Shown piece after piece: positions 17,607 through 24,885 of a DNA stretch of 64,000 bases; position 1 is the stretch's first letter, and the number at the start of each line of letters is the position of its first letter. The stretch covers positions 496,001 through 560,000 of the forward strand of contig NZ_WUBI01000004.1 in assembly GCF_009807035.1 (NCBI RefSeq). Reading direction: 5' to 3'. This DNA is from Paenibacillus dendrobii. Its GTDB lineage: Bacteria; Bacillota; Bacilli; Paenibacillales; Paenibacillaceae. Both the position numbers and the translations under genes were made by a program. The notes under the pieces were generated by a model. That model saw nothing but the letters and a program-made list of their open reading frames with translations. It was not told the origin of the DNA and ran no database searches.

Positions 17607-18356
17607 ATGAATGAACAAAACAAAAGTAATCAAAACCATGGAGAAACTCCTAAAAAATCACAGGGAGAGCTGGTTAGCCAGCCGTCTGCATGGAAAAAGC
17701 TGTTGTCCAAACGGTGGGTATACCCGGCAGCTTACGTGGCCGCAGCAGCAATTATACTAACCTTAGTTTGGGTCTACCAGGATGCCAGCCAGAAGAAACT
17801 CGCTCAAGACCCTGCTAAAGTATCGGAGACTGCAACGGCCCCTACCACGAATGAAGCGGGTAAGGATGCTGCCAAGGATCCAAATGCTGTAGAAGTCACT
17901 GCAACAGTCGTAGACCTGGCATGGCCGGTAGCCGATGCCAAGGATGTCAAAGTCGTGAAGCCGTTCTTTGAGGAAAATGGAACTGCCGAGAACAATCAGG
18001 CAGCCATGGTGCAGTACAACGACACGTTTACGCCGAACATCGGTGTAGACTTGGGCCGTGAAGACGATAAGACGTTTGAAGTCAAAGCAGCACTTGACGG
18101 TAAAGTAAGCCGTGTGGAACTGAACCCGCCGCTGACGGGTACGGTCATCGAAATCACGCATGATAATGACGTGAAAACGGTATACCAGGCTCTCTCCGAT
18201 GCGAAAGTCAAAGTTGGGGATACGGTAAAACAAGGCGACACGATCGGTACGGCCGGACGCAGTGAAGTCGAAAAGGAACTTGGCAACCATGTACACTTTG
18301 AAGTGTATGAAAAGGGTACGCCGATGAATCCGGAAGATCTGCTTCCCAAAAAATAA
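17607..18356 (+). CDS. spoIIQ: Stage II sporulation protein SpoIIQ (M23/LytM-like, degenerate)
   Basis: This forespore membrane protein of 249 residues has a membrane helix at about residues 39-57, a low-complexity linker (residues 60-100) and a LytM/M23 domain. SpoIIQ binds SpoIIIAH across the intermembrane space to form the feeding-tube channel and engulfment ratchet. The M23 site is incomplete. HVH (228-230) is present, but the first zinc ligand of the HxGxD motif is Asn144 (NIGVD), so it is probably not an active endopeptidase, like B. subtilis SpoIIQ. The adjacent spoIID and spoIIID genes and the sigma-F promoter agree. GAGGTGAT precedes the ATG. Confidence 0.88.
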   Translation: MNEQNKSNQNHGETPKKSQGELVSQPSAWKKLLSKRWVYPAAYVAAAAIILTLVWVYQDASQKKLAQDPAKVSETATAPTTNEAGKDAAKDPNAVEVTATVVDLAWPVADAKDVKVVKPFFEENGTAENNQAAMVQYNDTFTPNIGVDLGREDDKTFEVKAALDGKVSRVELNPPLTGTVIEITHDNDVKTVYQALSDAKVKVGDTVKQGDTIGTAGRSEVEKELGNHVHFEVYEKGTPMNPEDLLPKK

Positions 18357-18446
18357 GAAAAACGTCTGTCGAAGCGGAAGTTTTTCTTACGGGATCAGGA
18401 GCGCATGCTTCGGTACATCAACCTTCTGATCTCAAAAAACGGCATG

Positions 18447-18475
18447 AAAAAGGCAGGGAAATCCCTGCCTTTTTT
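18447..18475 (+). terminator. Intrinsic terminator after spoIIQ
   Basis: AAAAAGGCAGGGA pairs with TCCCTGCCTTTTT across a two-base loop and T residues continue (18447-18475). Confidence 0.9.
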
Positions 18476-18529
18476 GCGTGCTCCCGAAAATAAATGGGCC
18501 TTGCGTAGCTTGTCAGGTCCTGAAAGCGC

Positions 18530-18557
18530 GAATATATAGGCACGCCCCTCATATAAT
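18530..18557 (+). promoter_or_regulatory. Sigma-E promoter of spoIIID
   Basis: GAATATA (18530-18536) as -35, a 13-base spacer and CATATAAT (18550-18557) as -10 fit the sigma-E consensus (kmATATT, 13-15 bases, CATACAnT) with one or two mismatches. spoIIID is transcribed by sigma-E in Bacillus. Confidence 0.6.
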
Positions 18558-18590
18558 GTACCAAACTATCCACAGTAGGGAGGCGGGAGC

Positions 18591-18872
18591 GTGCACGATT
18601 ACATCAAGGAACGGACGATTAAAATTGGACGTTGTATCGTGGAGACAAAGCACACGGTCCGGACAATTGCCAAAGAATTTGGCGTATCAAAAAGCACAGT
18701 GCATAAGGACTTGACCGAACGCTTGCCGGAGATCAATCCGGATCTGGCAGACCAGGTTAAGCATATTCTCGAATATCACAAATCGATCCGTCATCTCCGC
18801 GGAGGGGAAGCCACGAAAATCAAGTACAAAAAGACGAAAAAGCGCGAAGCCGTGGCATCGGCCAAATCATAG
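18591..18872 (+). CDS. spoIIID: Sporulation transcription factor SpoIIID
   Basis: SpoIIID (93 residues) is the small DNA-binding protein that reshapes sigma-E gene expression in the mother cell and helps switch on sigma-K. The helix-turn-helix is TVRTIAKEFGVSKSTVHKDLTERL (about residues 21-44, written here in overlapping conserved parts), followed by a basic C-terminal tail rich in Lys that contacts DNA. The start is GTG with GGGAGGCGGGAG upstream. A sigma-E-type promoter precedes it, and mbl follows as in B. subtilis. Confidence 0.95.
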   Translation: MHDYIKERTIKIGRCIVETKHTVRTIAKEFGVSKSTVHKDLTERLPEINPDLADQVKHILEYHKSIRHLRGGEATKIKYKKTKKREAVASAKS

Positions 18873-19068
18873 TTTTTGCGAAGGAAAAGCCGCTTTAAGC
18901 CATTGAATCCGTCCCCTGAAGTATGATATGTTAAAAGATGGTATAAGGTCGAAAATTGTGATCCCTGCATCCCTATTATACATATTCCTGCCGCATCTTG
19001 TCGAAAAGGGACTTTCAAAAGGCTCAGGGACTCTTTTACCATAAAATATGACTTTGGGGGCTCTTTTC

Positions 19069-20070
19069 ATGATGTTTAGCAAGGATATTGGGATTGATCT
19101 GGGCACGGCTAACGTGCTGATACATGTCAAAGGAAAGGGAGTTGTTCTTGACGAACCTTCCGTCGTGACGATCGAAAGTGACACCAAACGAGTCCTTGCC
19201 GTAGGTGAAGAAGCACGCAGAATGGTGGGGCGTACTCCGGGCAACATCGTGGCTATCCGTCCGTTGCGTGACGGTGTTATCGCCGACTTTGCCATTACGG
19301 AAGCAATGCTTAAATATTTTATTGACCGTGTCGGAGGACGCAGTTGGAGCAGTCGTCCCCGCATTCTCATCTGCGCGCCGACCAATATTACGTCGGTTGA
19401 ACAGAAAGCGATCCGTGAGGCAGCCGAACGTAGTGGGGCTAAAGATGTGTTTTTGGAAGAAGAACCCAAGGCCGCGGCAATTGGTGCGGGAATGGATATT
19501 TTCCAACCTAGCGGTAATATGGTAGTTGATATTGGTGGCGGTACAACGGATGTTGCTGTGCTTTCCATGGGCGACATCGTGACCGCTTCTTCTATTAAAA
19601 TGGCGGGGGACAAGTTCGACGAGTCCATCGTCAAATATATCAAGAATAAATATAAATTGCTGATCGGTGAGCGCACCTCCGAAGATATCAAGATCAACAT
19701 CGGAACCGTGCGTCCGGGAGGACGCCAGGAAGAAATGGATATCCGTGGACGCGATATGGTGTCCGGGCTGCCGCTTACGGTCAATATTTCCTCTAGTGAA
19801 ATCCAAGAAGCTCTCTGGGAGCCGGTATATTCCATCGTGACTGCAGCCAAATCGGTACTGGAACGCACACCGCCGGAATTATCAGCGGACATTATCGACC
19901 GTGGCGTTATTCTGACAGGCGGCGGAGCGCTCCTGAACGGACTGGACGAGCTGCTGGCCGAGGAACTTCGCGTTCCGGTGCTGATCGCAGAGGATCCGAT
20001 GCATTGTGTCGTTAAGGGCACAGGCATTATGCTGGATAATTTGGATAAAGTGGTTAAGAAATCGTTCTAA
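19069..20070 (+). CDS. mbl: MreB-like rod-shape protein Mbl
   Basis: This bacterial actin of 333 residues matches Mbl in length and position (spoIIID-mbl-flhO-flhP in Bacillus). ATP-binding motifs of the actin fold are visible: DIGIDLGTANVLI (phosphate 1), VVDIGGGTTDVAVLS (phosphate 2) and ILTGGGALLNGLDELL (adenosine). Mbl filaments guide lateral peptidoglycan synthesis. The start is set at 19069 by TGGGGG about 8 bases upstream; ATG 19072 is equally possible, and the upstream in-frame ATG 19048 lacks a ribosome site. The stop codon overlaps the sigma-D promoter of flhO. Confidence 0.92.
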   Translation: MMFSKDIGIDLGTANVLIHVKGKGVVLDEPSVVTIESDTKRVLAVGEEARRMVGRTPGNIVAIRPLRDGVIADFAITEAMLKYFIDRVGGRSWSSRPRILICAPTNITSVEQKAIREAAERSGAKDVFLEEEPKAAAIGAGMDIFQPSGNMVVDIGGGTTDVAVLSMGDIVTASSIKMAGDKFDESIVKYIKNKYKLLIGERTSEDIKINIGTVRPGGRQEEMDIRGRDMVSGLPLTVNISSSEIQEALWEPVYSIVTAAKSVLERTPPELSADIIDRGVILTGGGALLNGLDELLAEELRVPVLIAEDPMHCVVKGTGIMLDNLDKVVKKSF

Positions 20071-20081
20071 GCCACCGATAT
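20055..20081 (+). promoter_or_regulatory. Sigma-D (flagellar) promoter of flhO-flhP
   Basis: TAAG (20055-20058), exactly 15 bases, then ACCGATAT (20074-20081) matches the sigma-D consensus TAAA-N15-GCCGATAT with one mismatch in each box. It overlaps the last codons of mbl. The same -10 sequence and spacing occur before hag in this window. flhO-flhP is sigma-D-dependent in B. subtilis. Confidence 0.65.
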
Positions 20082-20286
20082 ATATAAATAAATGAAAGAA
20101 GAAATAGGTAGAGCATCTACAACACCACATCATTAAATGGTGATGGTAACAAAACGAGATTTTGTTCTATCTATAATGCTAAATGAAATTATGGGTTTAT
20201 CGCGACCCATTTATTATAAAACCGGATGATGCTAGCACAGGAATTTGGACTAGATAGCACAACCATGAAAGGGGTGCCCCACTCGC

Positions 20287-21168
20287 ATGATTAGAGGACT
20301 ATACACAGCCGCCGCCGGTATGCTGACCCAGGAGAACCGACATGATACAGCGGTACAAAACTTAGCCAACGTGAACACGCCCGGATACAAACAGGTAAAT
20401 AGCGTTGCCCGGTCTTTTCCGGAAATGTTGCTGACAATGTTGGGCGGAACCAGTGATGCGCCTGTTTCAACCATCGGCAAGCTGAACACGGGTGTGTTTG
20501 CGGAAGAGGCTTTGTCGATGTATCAGCAGGGTGTCATCAAAGCTAGCAGCAATCCGACGGATTTTGCGCTGGTTTCCGATATGGAAATGACGGATCCTGC
20601 CACCGGACAAAACATTTCGTTTGACGGTTCGGGCAAATATCTCAGTGCTAACGGAGATGTCATTTATAAGCCTGAAGCTTTCTTCACGGTGGAAGATCAG
20701 GATGGACAGACACGCTACACGAAAGACGGCAATTTCAAGGTCAGTACGGACGGAAGATTGCTGACTTCAACGGGCTACCAGGTATTGGATGGCAATAACC
20801 GGCCAATTGTGTTGACAGGCTCTGTGGACAGCTTTAAAGTGGACGAGCAGGGGTATGTTCTAGACCCGAATACTGGAGCACGAGGGCAGCGAATCGGTGT
20901 GTCCGTCGTGGGCCAGCCTTACCAAATGGTGCGTGACGGCGAAGGCGTATTCCGGATCGATGATCCGCAGGGAGCCGATGTCCGTGCACTTGGCATAAAC
21001 GATAGGGTGGAAGTGCGTCAAAACTACCTTGAGAGCTCGAACGTGAATGCGTCCGAGGTTGTGGTGGACATGAATACGGCACTGCGTGCCTATGAGGCCA
21101 ATCAGAAGGTCATTCAATTTTATGATAAAAGCTTGGATAAAGCCGTTAATGAAGTAGGCAAGGTATAA
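20287..21168 (+). CDS. flhO: Flagellar hook-basal body rod protein FlhO (FlgF-like)
   Basis: This distal/proximal rod protein of 293 residues is of the FlgE/F/G family. The N-terminal segment RGLYTAAAGMLTQENRHDTAVQNLANVNTPGYKQ (conserved in overlapping parts) and the C-terminal SNVNASEVVVDMNTALRAYEANQKVIQ form the D0 coiled coil. It is exported through the flagellar type III system and has no Sec signal. It is followed by flhP after 25 bases. The gap to mbl carries a sigma-D promoter and two small hairpins (20148-20166, 20191-20210). Confidence 0.92.
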   Translation: MIRGLYTAAAGMLTQENRHDTAVQNLANVNTPGYKQVNSVARSFPEMLLTMLGGTSDAPVSTIGKLNTGVFAEEALSMYQQGVIKASSNPTDFALVSDMEMTDPATGQNISFDGSGKYLSANGDVIYKPEAFFTVEDQDGQTRYTKDGNFKVSTDGRLLTSTGYQVLDGNNRPIVLTGSVDSFKVDEQGYVLDPNTGARGQRIGVSVVGQPYQMVRDGEGVFRIDDPQGADVRALGINDRVEVRQNYLESSNVNASEVVVDMNTALRAYEANQKVIQFYDKSLDKAVNEVGKV

Positions 21169-21193
21169 GGCCGACGAGGCATAAGGGAGGTTT

Positions 21194-22018
21194 ATGATGA
21201 ATAACTCCATGATCAGCGCATTGGTATCCATGAACAGCATTCAGCGGAAACTGGATGTCATTGCTGACAACATCGCGAACCTGGATACGGTGGGATATAA
21301 ACAGAAGCAGACCTCTTTTGAGGATACGCTGACTTCAGTCATGCAGCAGCCTAAAGATTTTCAGCAGCAGGGCAGATTTTCACCTCTGGGATATACAACC
21401 GGATACGGCGTCCGTACGGGAGATGTCACACGGGATATGACCCAAGGGCCTATGGACCAGACAAACAATCCGTTAGACCTCGCTATCGAGGGCAGCGGCA
21501 TGTTCGCGGTTGAAGCTTATGGAAATCGTGCGTATACACGGGAGGGGGGCTTTCACTTTGCTCCCGATCCAAGCGAGCCAGGTTCCATGGTGTTACTGAA
21601 TAATCAAGGATATTTTGTGCTGAATGATAAAGATGAACATATCAAGGTATCGGATAAAGCTAAGGTAGCGATTGATTCCCATGGGCGGGTGATGGTGGAC
21701 GAGAACGGCACCATTACGGCAGCAGATACGCTCAAAGTGCTTAAGCCGTCTCGTGAGGATGCGCTTCAGCAGATGGACGAAAATCTCTTCGTGGTTCCGA
21801 CGAGCTTGACGGAGAATCAAGTGTTTGAGACACCGCCTACGGGTGGCGGCATTCCTCAGGGTACCTCGATCCGCTCAGGCTACCTGGAGAAATCCAATGT
21901 GGACTATATGAGCCAAATTACGGATATGATGCAAATGCAGCGCGCCTACCAGTTGGCTGCACGGGCAATTACTTCGAGCGACATGATGATGAACCTGGCC
22001 AACAATATGCGGGGTTAA
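21194..22018 (+). CDS. flhP: Flagellar hook-basal body rod protein FlhP (FlgG-like)
   Basis: This is the second rod protein (274 residues) of the FlgE/F/G family. The N-terminal SMNSIQRKLDVIADNIANLDTVGYKQKQ and the C-terminal SNVDYMSQITDMMQMQRAYQLAARA are D0 signatures. A middle segment (residues 95-230) forms the D1 domain. GGGAGGTTT precedes paired ATG codons. In B. subtilis FlhO and FlhP complete the distal rod. The next gene begins just after this stop codon, so the three genes likely form one sigma-D-driven unit. Confidence 0.92.
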   Translation: MMNNSMISALVSMNSIQRKLDVIADNIANLDTVGYKQKQTSFEDTLTSVMQQPKDFQQQGRFSPLGYTTGYGVRTGDVTRDMTQGPMDQTNNPLDLAIEGSGMFAVEAYGNRAYTREGGFHFAPDPSEPGSMVLLNNQGYFVLNDKDEHIKVSDKAKVAIDSHGRVMVDENGTITAADTLKVLKPSREDALQQMDENLFVVPTSLTENQVFETPPTGGGIPQGTSIRSGYLEKSNVDYMSQITDMMQMQRAYQLAARAITSSDMMMNLANNMRG

Positions 22019-22031
22019 GGTGGAAGCGGCT

Positions 22032-22310
22032 ATGAATGAAAACAATAAGCCTGCTGACAAGCTGACGAGAATCCAGAACCGAAAAGAGCCGCCCGCAAAG
22101 ACCGGATCGGATGGGGATAACCAGAAGCCGGCCAGGAGAAAGACGGCTCGCTGGAGAATTGTCATTCGTTGGATGATTCCGCTGTTCCTGCTGCTCGCTT
22201 TATTAGGAGGAATGACTGTCGGATACGTAGTCATTGGCAAGCAAAGCCTGTCAGAGGTTTTCGAATGGAAGACATGGCAGCACGTCATCGACTTGGTCTT
22301 TGCTCCTTAA
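22032..22310 (+). CDS. EpuA-like single-pass membrane protein (annotated 'RNA polymerase subunit beta' family)
   Basis: This 92-residue protein has a charged, Lys/Asn-rich cytoplasmic N-terminus, one membrane helix (about residues 46-70, IRWMIPLFLLLALLGGMTVGYV) and the C-terminal motif GYVVIGKQSLSEVFEWKTWQHVI, characteristic of the EpuA domain. The family is often mislabelled 'DNA-directed RNA polymerase subunit beta'; nothing here supports a polymerase role. The ATG at 22032 follows GGTGGAAG by about 7 bases; an in-frame GTG at 22020 is less likely. It follows flhP directly and is closed by a terminator. Function unknown. Confidence 0.7.
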   Translation: MNENNKPADKLTRIQNRKEPPAKTGSDGDNQKPARRKTARWRIVIRWMIPLFLLLALLGGMTVGYVVIGKQSLSEVFEWKTWQHVIDLVFAP

Positions 22311-22344
22311 CGCCAGTGAGCTATATCCACAGATGGACTATAAG

Positions 22345-22378
22345 ACTCCCCCGCTCGGCTGGGGGAGTTTTCTTTTTT
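22345..22378 (+). terminator. Intrinsic terminator after the flhO-flhP unit
   Basis: ACTCCCCC (22345-22352) pairs with GGGGGAGT (22361-22368), followed by TTTCTTTTTT. Confidence 0.88.
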
Positions 22379-22391
22379 GGCTCGGAAAATG

Positions 22392-22520
22392 TATAATGAT
22401 GGGGGACTTGGGGTCAACAAAAGGGCCCCGTCCGCGCCACTGCGGTTAGACCGTGGCTTGCGGAAAGAGCCCCTTATCTGAACCTTCACTTCTGCAGTTG
22501 GTGAAGGATAACTATAGTTT
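22392..22520 (+). promoter_or_regulatory. Promoter -10 and structured leader of fabZ
   Basis: TATAAT at 22392-22397, with only a weak -35, starts a leader of about 200 bases. It contains TCCGC...GCGGA enclosing GCCAC...GTGGC, which itself encloses GGT-TAG-ACC: three nested stems at about 22430-22464. A second hairpin CCTTCAC (22483-22489)/GTGAAGG (22501-22507) is followed by an A/T stretch with six T. It matches no riboswitch class I know, and I see no FapR operator. It looks like an attenuator or protein-binding leader. Confidence 0.45.
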
Positions 22521-22609
22521 TTTCCGTATATTCGTGTTTTTATGCAAAATAGCAGGATTTAAAGGCTTAAACAGCCTAAATTGCCAATTTCGGAAGGAGA
22601 TTTGATGTC

Positions 22610-23047
22610 GTGCTAAATGTCAAAGAAATTATGGAGATTATTCCTCATCGTCCTCCATTTTTGCTGGTGGATCGGATTGTGGAAATGGAGGTTGGCAAGC
22701 GTGCAGTCGGCATTAAGAATGTGACGATTAACGAGCCGTTTTTTACTGGCCATTTTCCCGAATATCCGGTAATGCCAGGAGTCCTAATCACCGAAGCTTT
22801 GGCTCAAGTGGGGGCTGCCGCAATTTTACAGGAAGAGAGTAATAAAGGCAAAATTGGCTTTCTGGCAGGGCTTGACGGCTTCCGTTTCAGGGGACAGGTT
22901 GTACCCGGGGATACGCTTCGTTTGGAAGTGGAGATAACTCGGTTAAAAGGTAGTATAGGCAAGGGGCATGCCATTGCCAAGGTTGAGGATAAGGTTGTTG
23001 CTGAAGGTGAGATTATGTTCGCTTTGTCCGATCCTTCCAAAGCCTAA
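22610..23047 (+). CDS. fabZ: 3-hydroxyacyl-ACP dehydratase FabZ
   Basis: FabZ (145 residues) dehydrates 3-hydroxyacyl-ACP in type II fatty-acid elongation. The hot-dog fold active site is His48 in FFTGHFPEYPVMPG and Glu62 in ITEALAQ, and IPHRPPFLLVDRI is the N-terminal signature. The start is GTG at 22610, set by GGAAGGAGA; an ATG five bases earlier is out of frame and soon stops. The long structured leader suggests post-transcriptional control. The flhP-fabZ neighbourhood is as in B. subtilis (ywpB). Confidence 0.95.
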   Translation: MLNVKEIMEIIPHRPPFLLVDRIVEMEVGKRAVGIKNVTINEPFFTGHFPEYPVMPGVLITEALAQVGAAAILQEESNKGKIGFLAGLDGFRFRGQVVPGDTLRLEVEITRLKGSIGKGHAIAKVEDKVVAEGEIMFALSDPSKA

Positions 23048-23088
23048 ATACGATACCAAACAACCGTAACGGTGAAAGGGGAAGCACT

Positions 23089-24807
23089 ATGACACAATTA
23101 AGCAAATCGGCAGAAGAGAATGTACAACGGTGGTTGTCGGATACTTCGATTGACGAAGAGACCAAACAGGAGCTTCAGGGCCTGCATGAGCAAACGCAGG
23201 AGCTGGAAGACCGTTTCTATAAAGATTTAGAATTCGGAACAGGCGGTCTTCGCGGCATCATCGGCGCAGGAAGCAATCGGATGAATCGTTATACCGTCGG
23301 TAAGGCAACGCAGGGTTTTGCACGCTACATATTGGAGCAGCACGGCCAGGCAGAAGGTAAGCCATCGGTTGTGATTGCTCACGATTCACGCCATTTTTCT
23401 CCGGAATTTGCGCTCGAAGCCGCGCTGGTGCTTGCGGGCAACGGCATAACAGCGAAGCTCTTTCCTTCCCTGCGTTCAACGCCTCAGCTTTCTTTTAGTG
23501 TGCGCCATTTAGCAGCTACAGGCGGCATTGTGGTCACGGCAAGCCATAATCCCCCGGAATATAACGGGTACAAGGTATACAACGCCGAAGGCGGTCAGCT
23601 TGTACCGGATCAAGCCGAGAAGGTCATTGGCTACATCCAGGAGGTTGATTCTTTTGCTTCGGTGAAACGACTTGAACAGTCCGAAGCAGAAGAGAAGGGA
23701 CTGTTGGTTTGGCTTGGTGAGGCAGATGATGAGGCTTTTACGGACACTGTCGCCGCAACCAGCGTTAACCGGGATCTGATCCGGAAGAAGCTAGGCCAAG
23801 AGTTTAAAATTGTATATACCCCGCTGCATGGAACAGGTAACATTCCCGTGCGCAGCGTGCTTGAGAAGGTCGGATTCTCGAATGTTCATGTTGTTGCAGA
23901 GCAGGAACAGCCCGACGCTGAGTTCTCGACCGTGAAATCCCCTAATCCGGAGGAGCGGGAGGCCTTTACGCTGGCGATGAAGCTCGGCAAGGATATCGGA
24001 GCAGACATCCTGATTGGAACAGATCCGGACTGCGACCGGATGGGCGCTGTCGTGCTGAATGATGCTGGCGAATATGAAGTGCTTTCCGGTAACCAATCCG
24101 GCGCTATTATGATTCATTACCTGCTGAGCCAGTTCAAAGAACAAGGCAAACTGCCTAAAAACGGAGCGGTCATCAAAACGATCGTAACCAGCGAAATGGG
24201 AGCTGCCATTGCTCGTCACTATGGGGCTGAGATTTTCAACACGCTGACCGGATTCAAATATATCGGCGAGAAAATGACCGAATTCGAAAAAACCGGCAGT
24301 CATACGTATTTATTCGGATATGAGGAAAGCTATGGTTATCTCGCTGGCAGCTATGCCCGCGACAAAGATGCCGTGCTTGCTTCGCTCCTGATCTGTGAGG
24401 CGGGAGCCTATTACAAGGCGCAAGGCAAGACGTTGTATGATGTGCTTCGGGAATTGTATGAACAGTTTGGATATTTCCGCGAAATGTTGGAATCCCGCAC
24501 GTTGAAGGGCAAGGACGGTCTGGCTCAAATTCAGGCGAAAATGACCGACTGGCGCGCAAATGCGCCGGAGAAGGTTGCCGGAGCATCCGTGAAGGAAGTT
24601 CTGGATTACTCTAAGGGTCTGAACGGCTTGCCTCAGGAAAACGTGCTGAAATATATGCTGGATGACGGCTCATGGTTCTGCTTGCGCCCATCCGGTACGG
24701 AACCGAAGATCAAAGTATATTTTGCGGTACGGGGATCTTCGCTGGCTGATGCCGAAGAGCGGATTCAGAAGCTTGCGGCTGAAGTCATGGCGCGGGTAGA
24801 CGCTTAA
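23089..24807 (+). CDS. pgcA: Phosphoglucomutase/phosphomannomutase (PgcA-like)
   Basis: This alpha-D-phosphohexomutase of 572 residues interconverts glucose 6- and 1-phosphate, supplying UDP-glucose for glycolipids and wall polymers. The active phosphoserine is Ser152 in VTASHNPPEYNGYK. The metal loop is GTDPDCDRMG, the sugar loop is FGYEESYGYL, and the phosphate-binding loop is RPSGTEPKIKVYF. Length and N-terminal extension match B. subtilis PgcA (YhxB). It begins 41 bases after fabZ and may be co-transcribed. Confidence 0.93.
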   Translation: MTQLSKSAEENVQRWLSDTSIDEETKQELQGLHEQTQELEDRFYKDLEFGTGGLRGIIGAGSNRMNRYTVGKATQGFARYILEQHGQAEGKPSVVIAHDSRHFSPEFALEAALVLAGNGITAKLFPSLRSTPQLSFSVRHLAATGGIVVTASHNPPEYNGYKVYNAEGGQLVPDQAEKVIGYIQEVDSFASVKRLEQSEAEEKGLLVWLGEADDEAFTDTVAATSVNRDLIRKKLGQEFKIVYTPLHGTGNIPVRSVLEKVGFSNVHVVAEQEQPDAEFSTVKSPNPEEREAFTLAMKLGKDIGADILIGTDPDCDRMGAVVLNDAGEYEVLSGNQSGAIMIHYLLSQFKEQGKLPKNGAVIKTIVTSEMGAAIARHYGAEIFNTLTGFKYIGEKMTEFEKTGSHTYLFGYEESYGYLAGSYARDKDAVLASLLICEAGAYYKAQGKTLYDVLRELYEQFGYFREMLESRTLKGKDGLAQIQAKMTDWRANAPEKVAGASVKEVLDYSKGLNGLPQENVLKYMLDDGSWFCLRPSGTEPKIKVYFAVRGSSLADAEERIQKLAAEVMARVDA

Positions 24808-24885
24808 TAATTCAAGATATGGATAGTCTGCAAGGCCGCCGCGACCGCTGTGGCTTTGCGGAGTTATAACGAGGAGGTACTTTTG

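Noticed and set aside
18998..19005. Spo0A box TTGTCGAA upstream of mbl
   Set aside because: The core TGTCGAA also occurs near 13783 and 18367 and is expected several times by chance in 64 kb; no expression evidence.
22400..22609. FapR operator before fabZ
   Set aside because: No TTAGTACC-type palindrome found.
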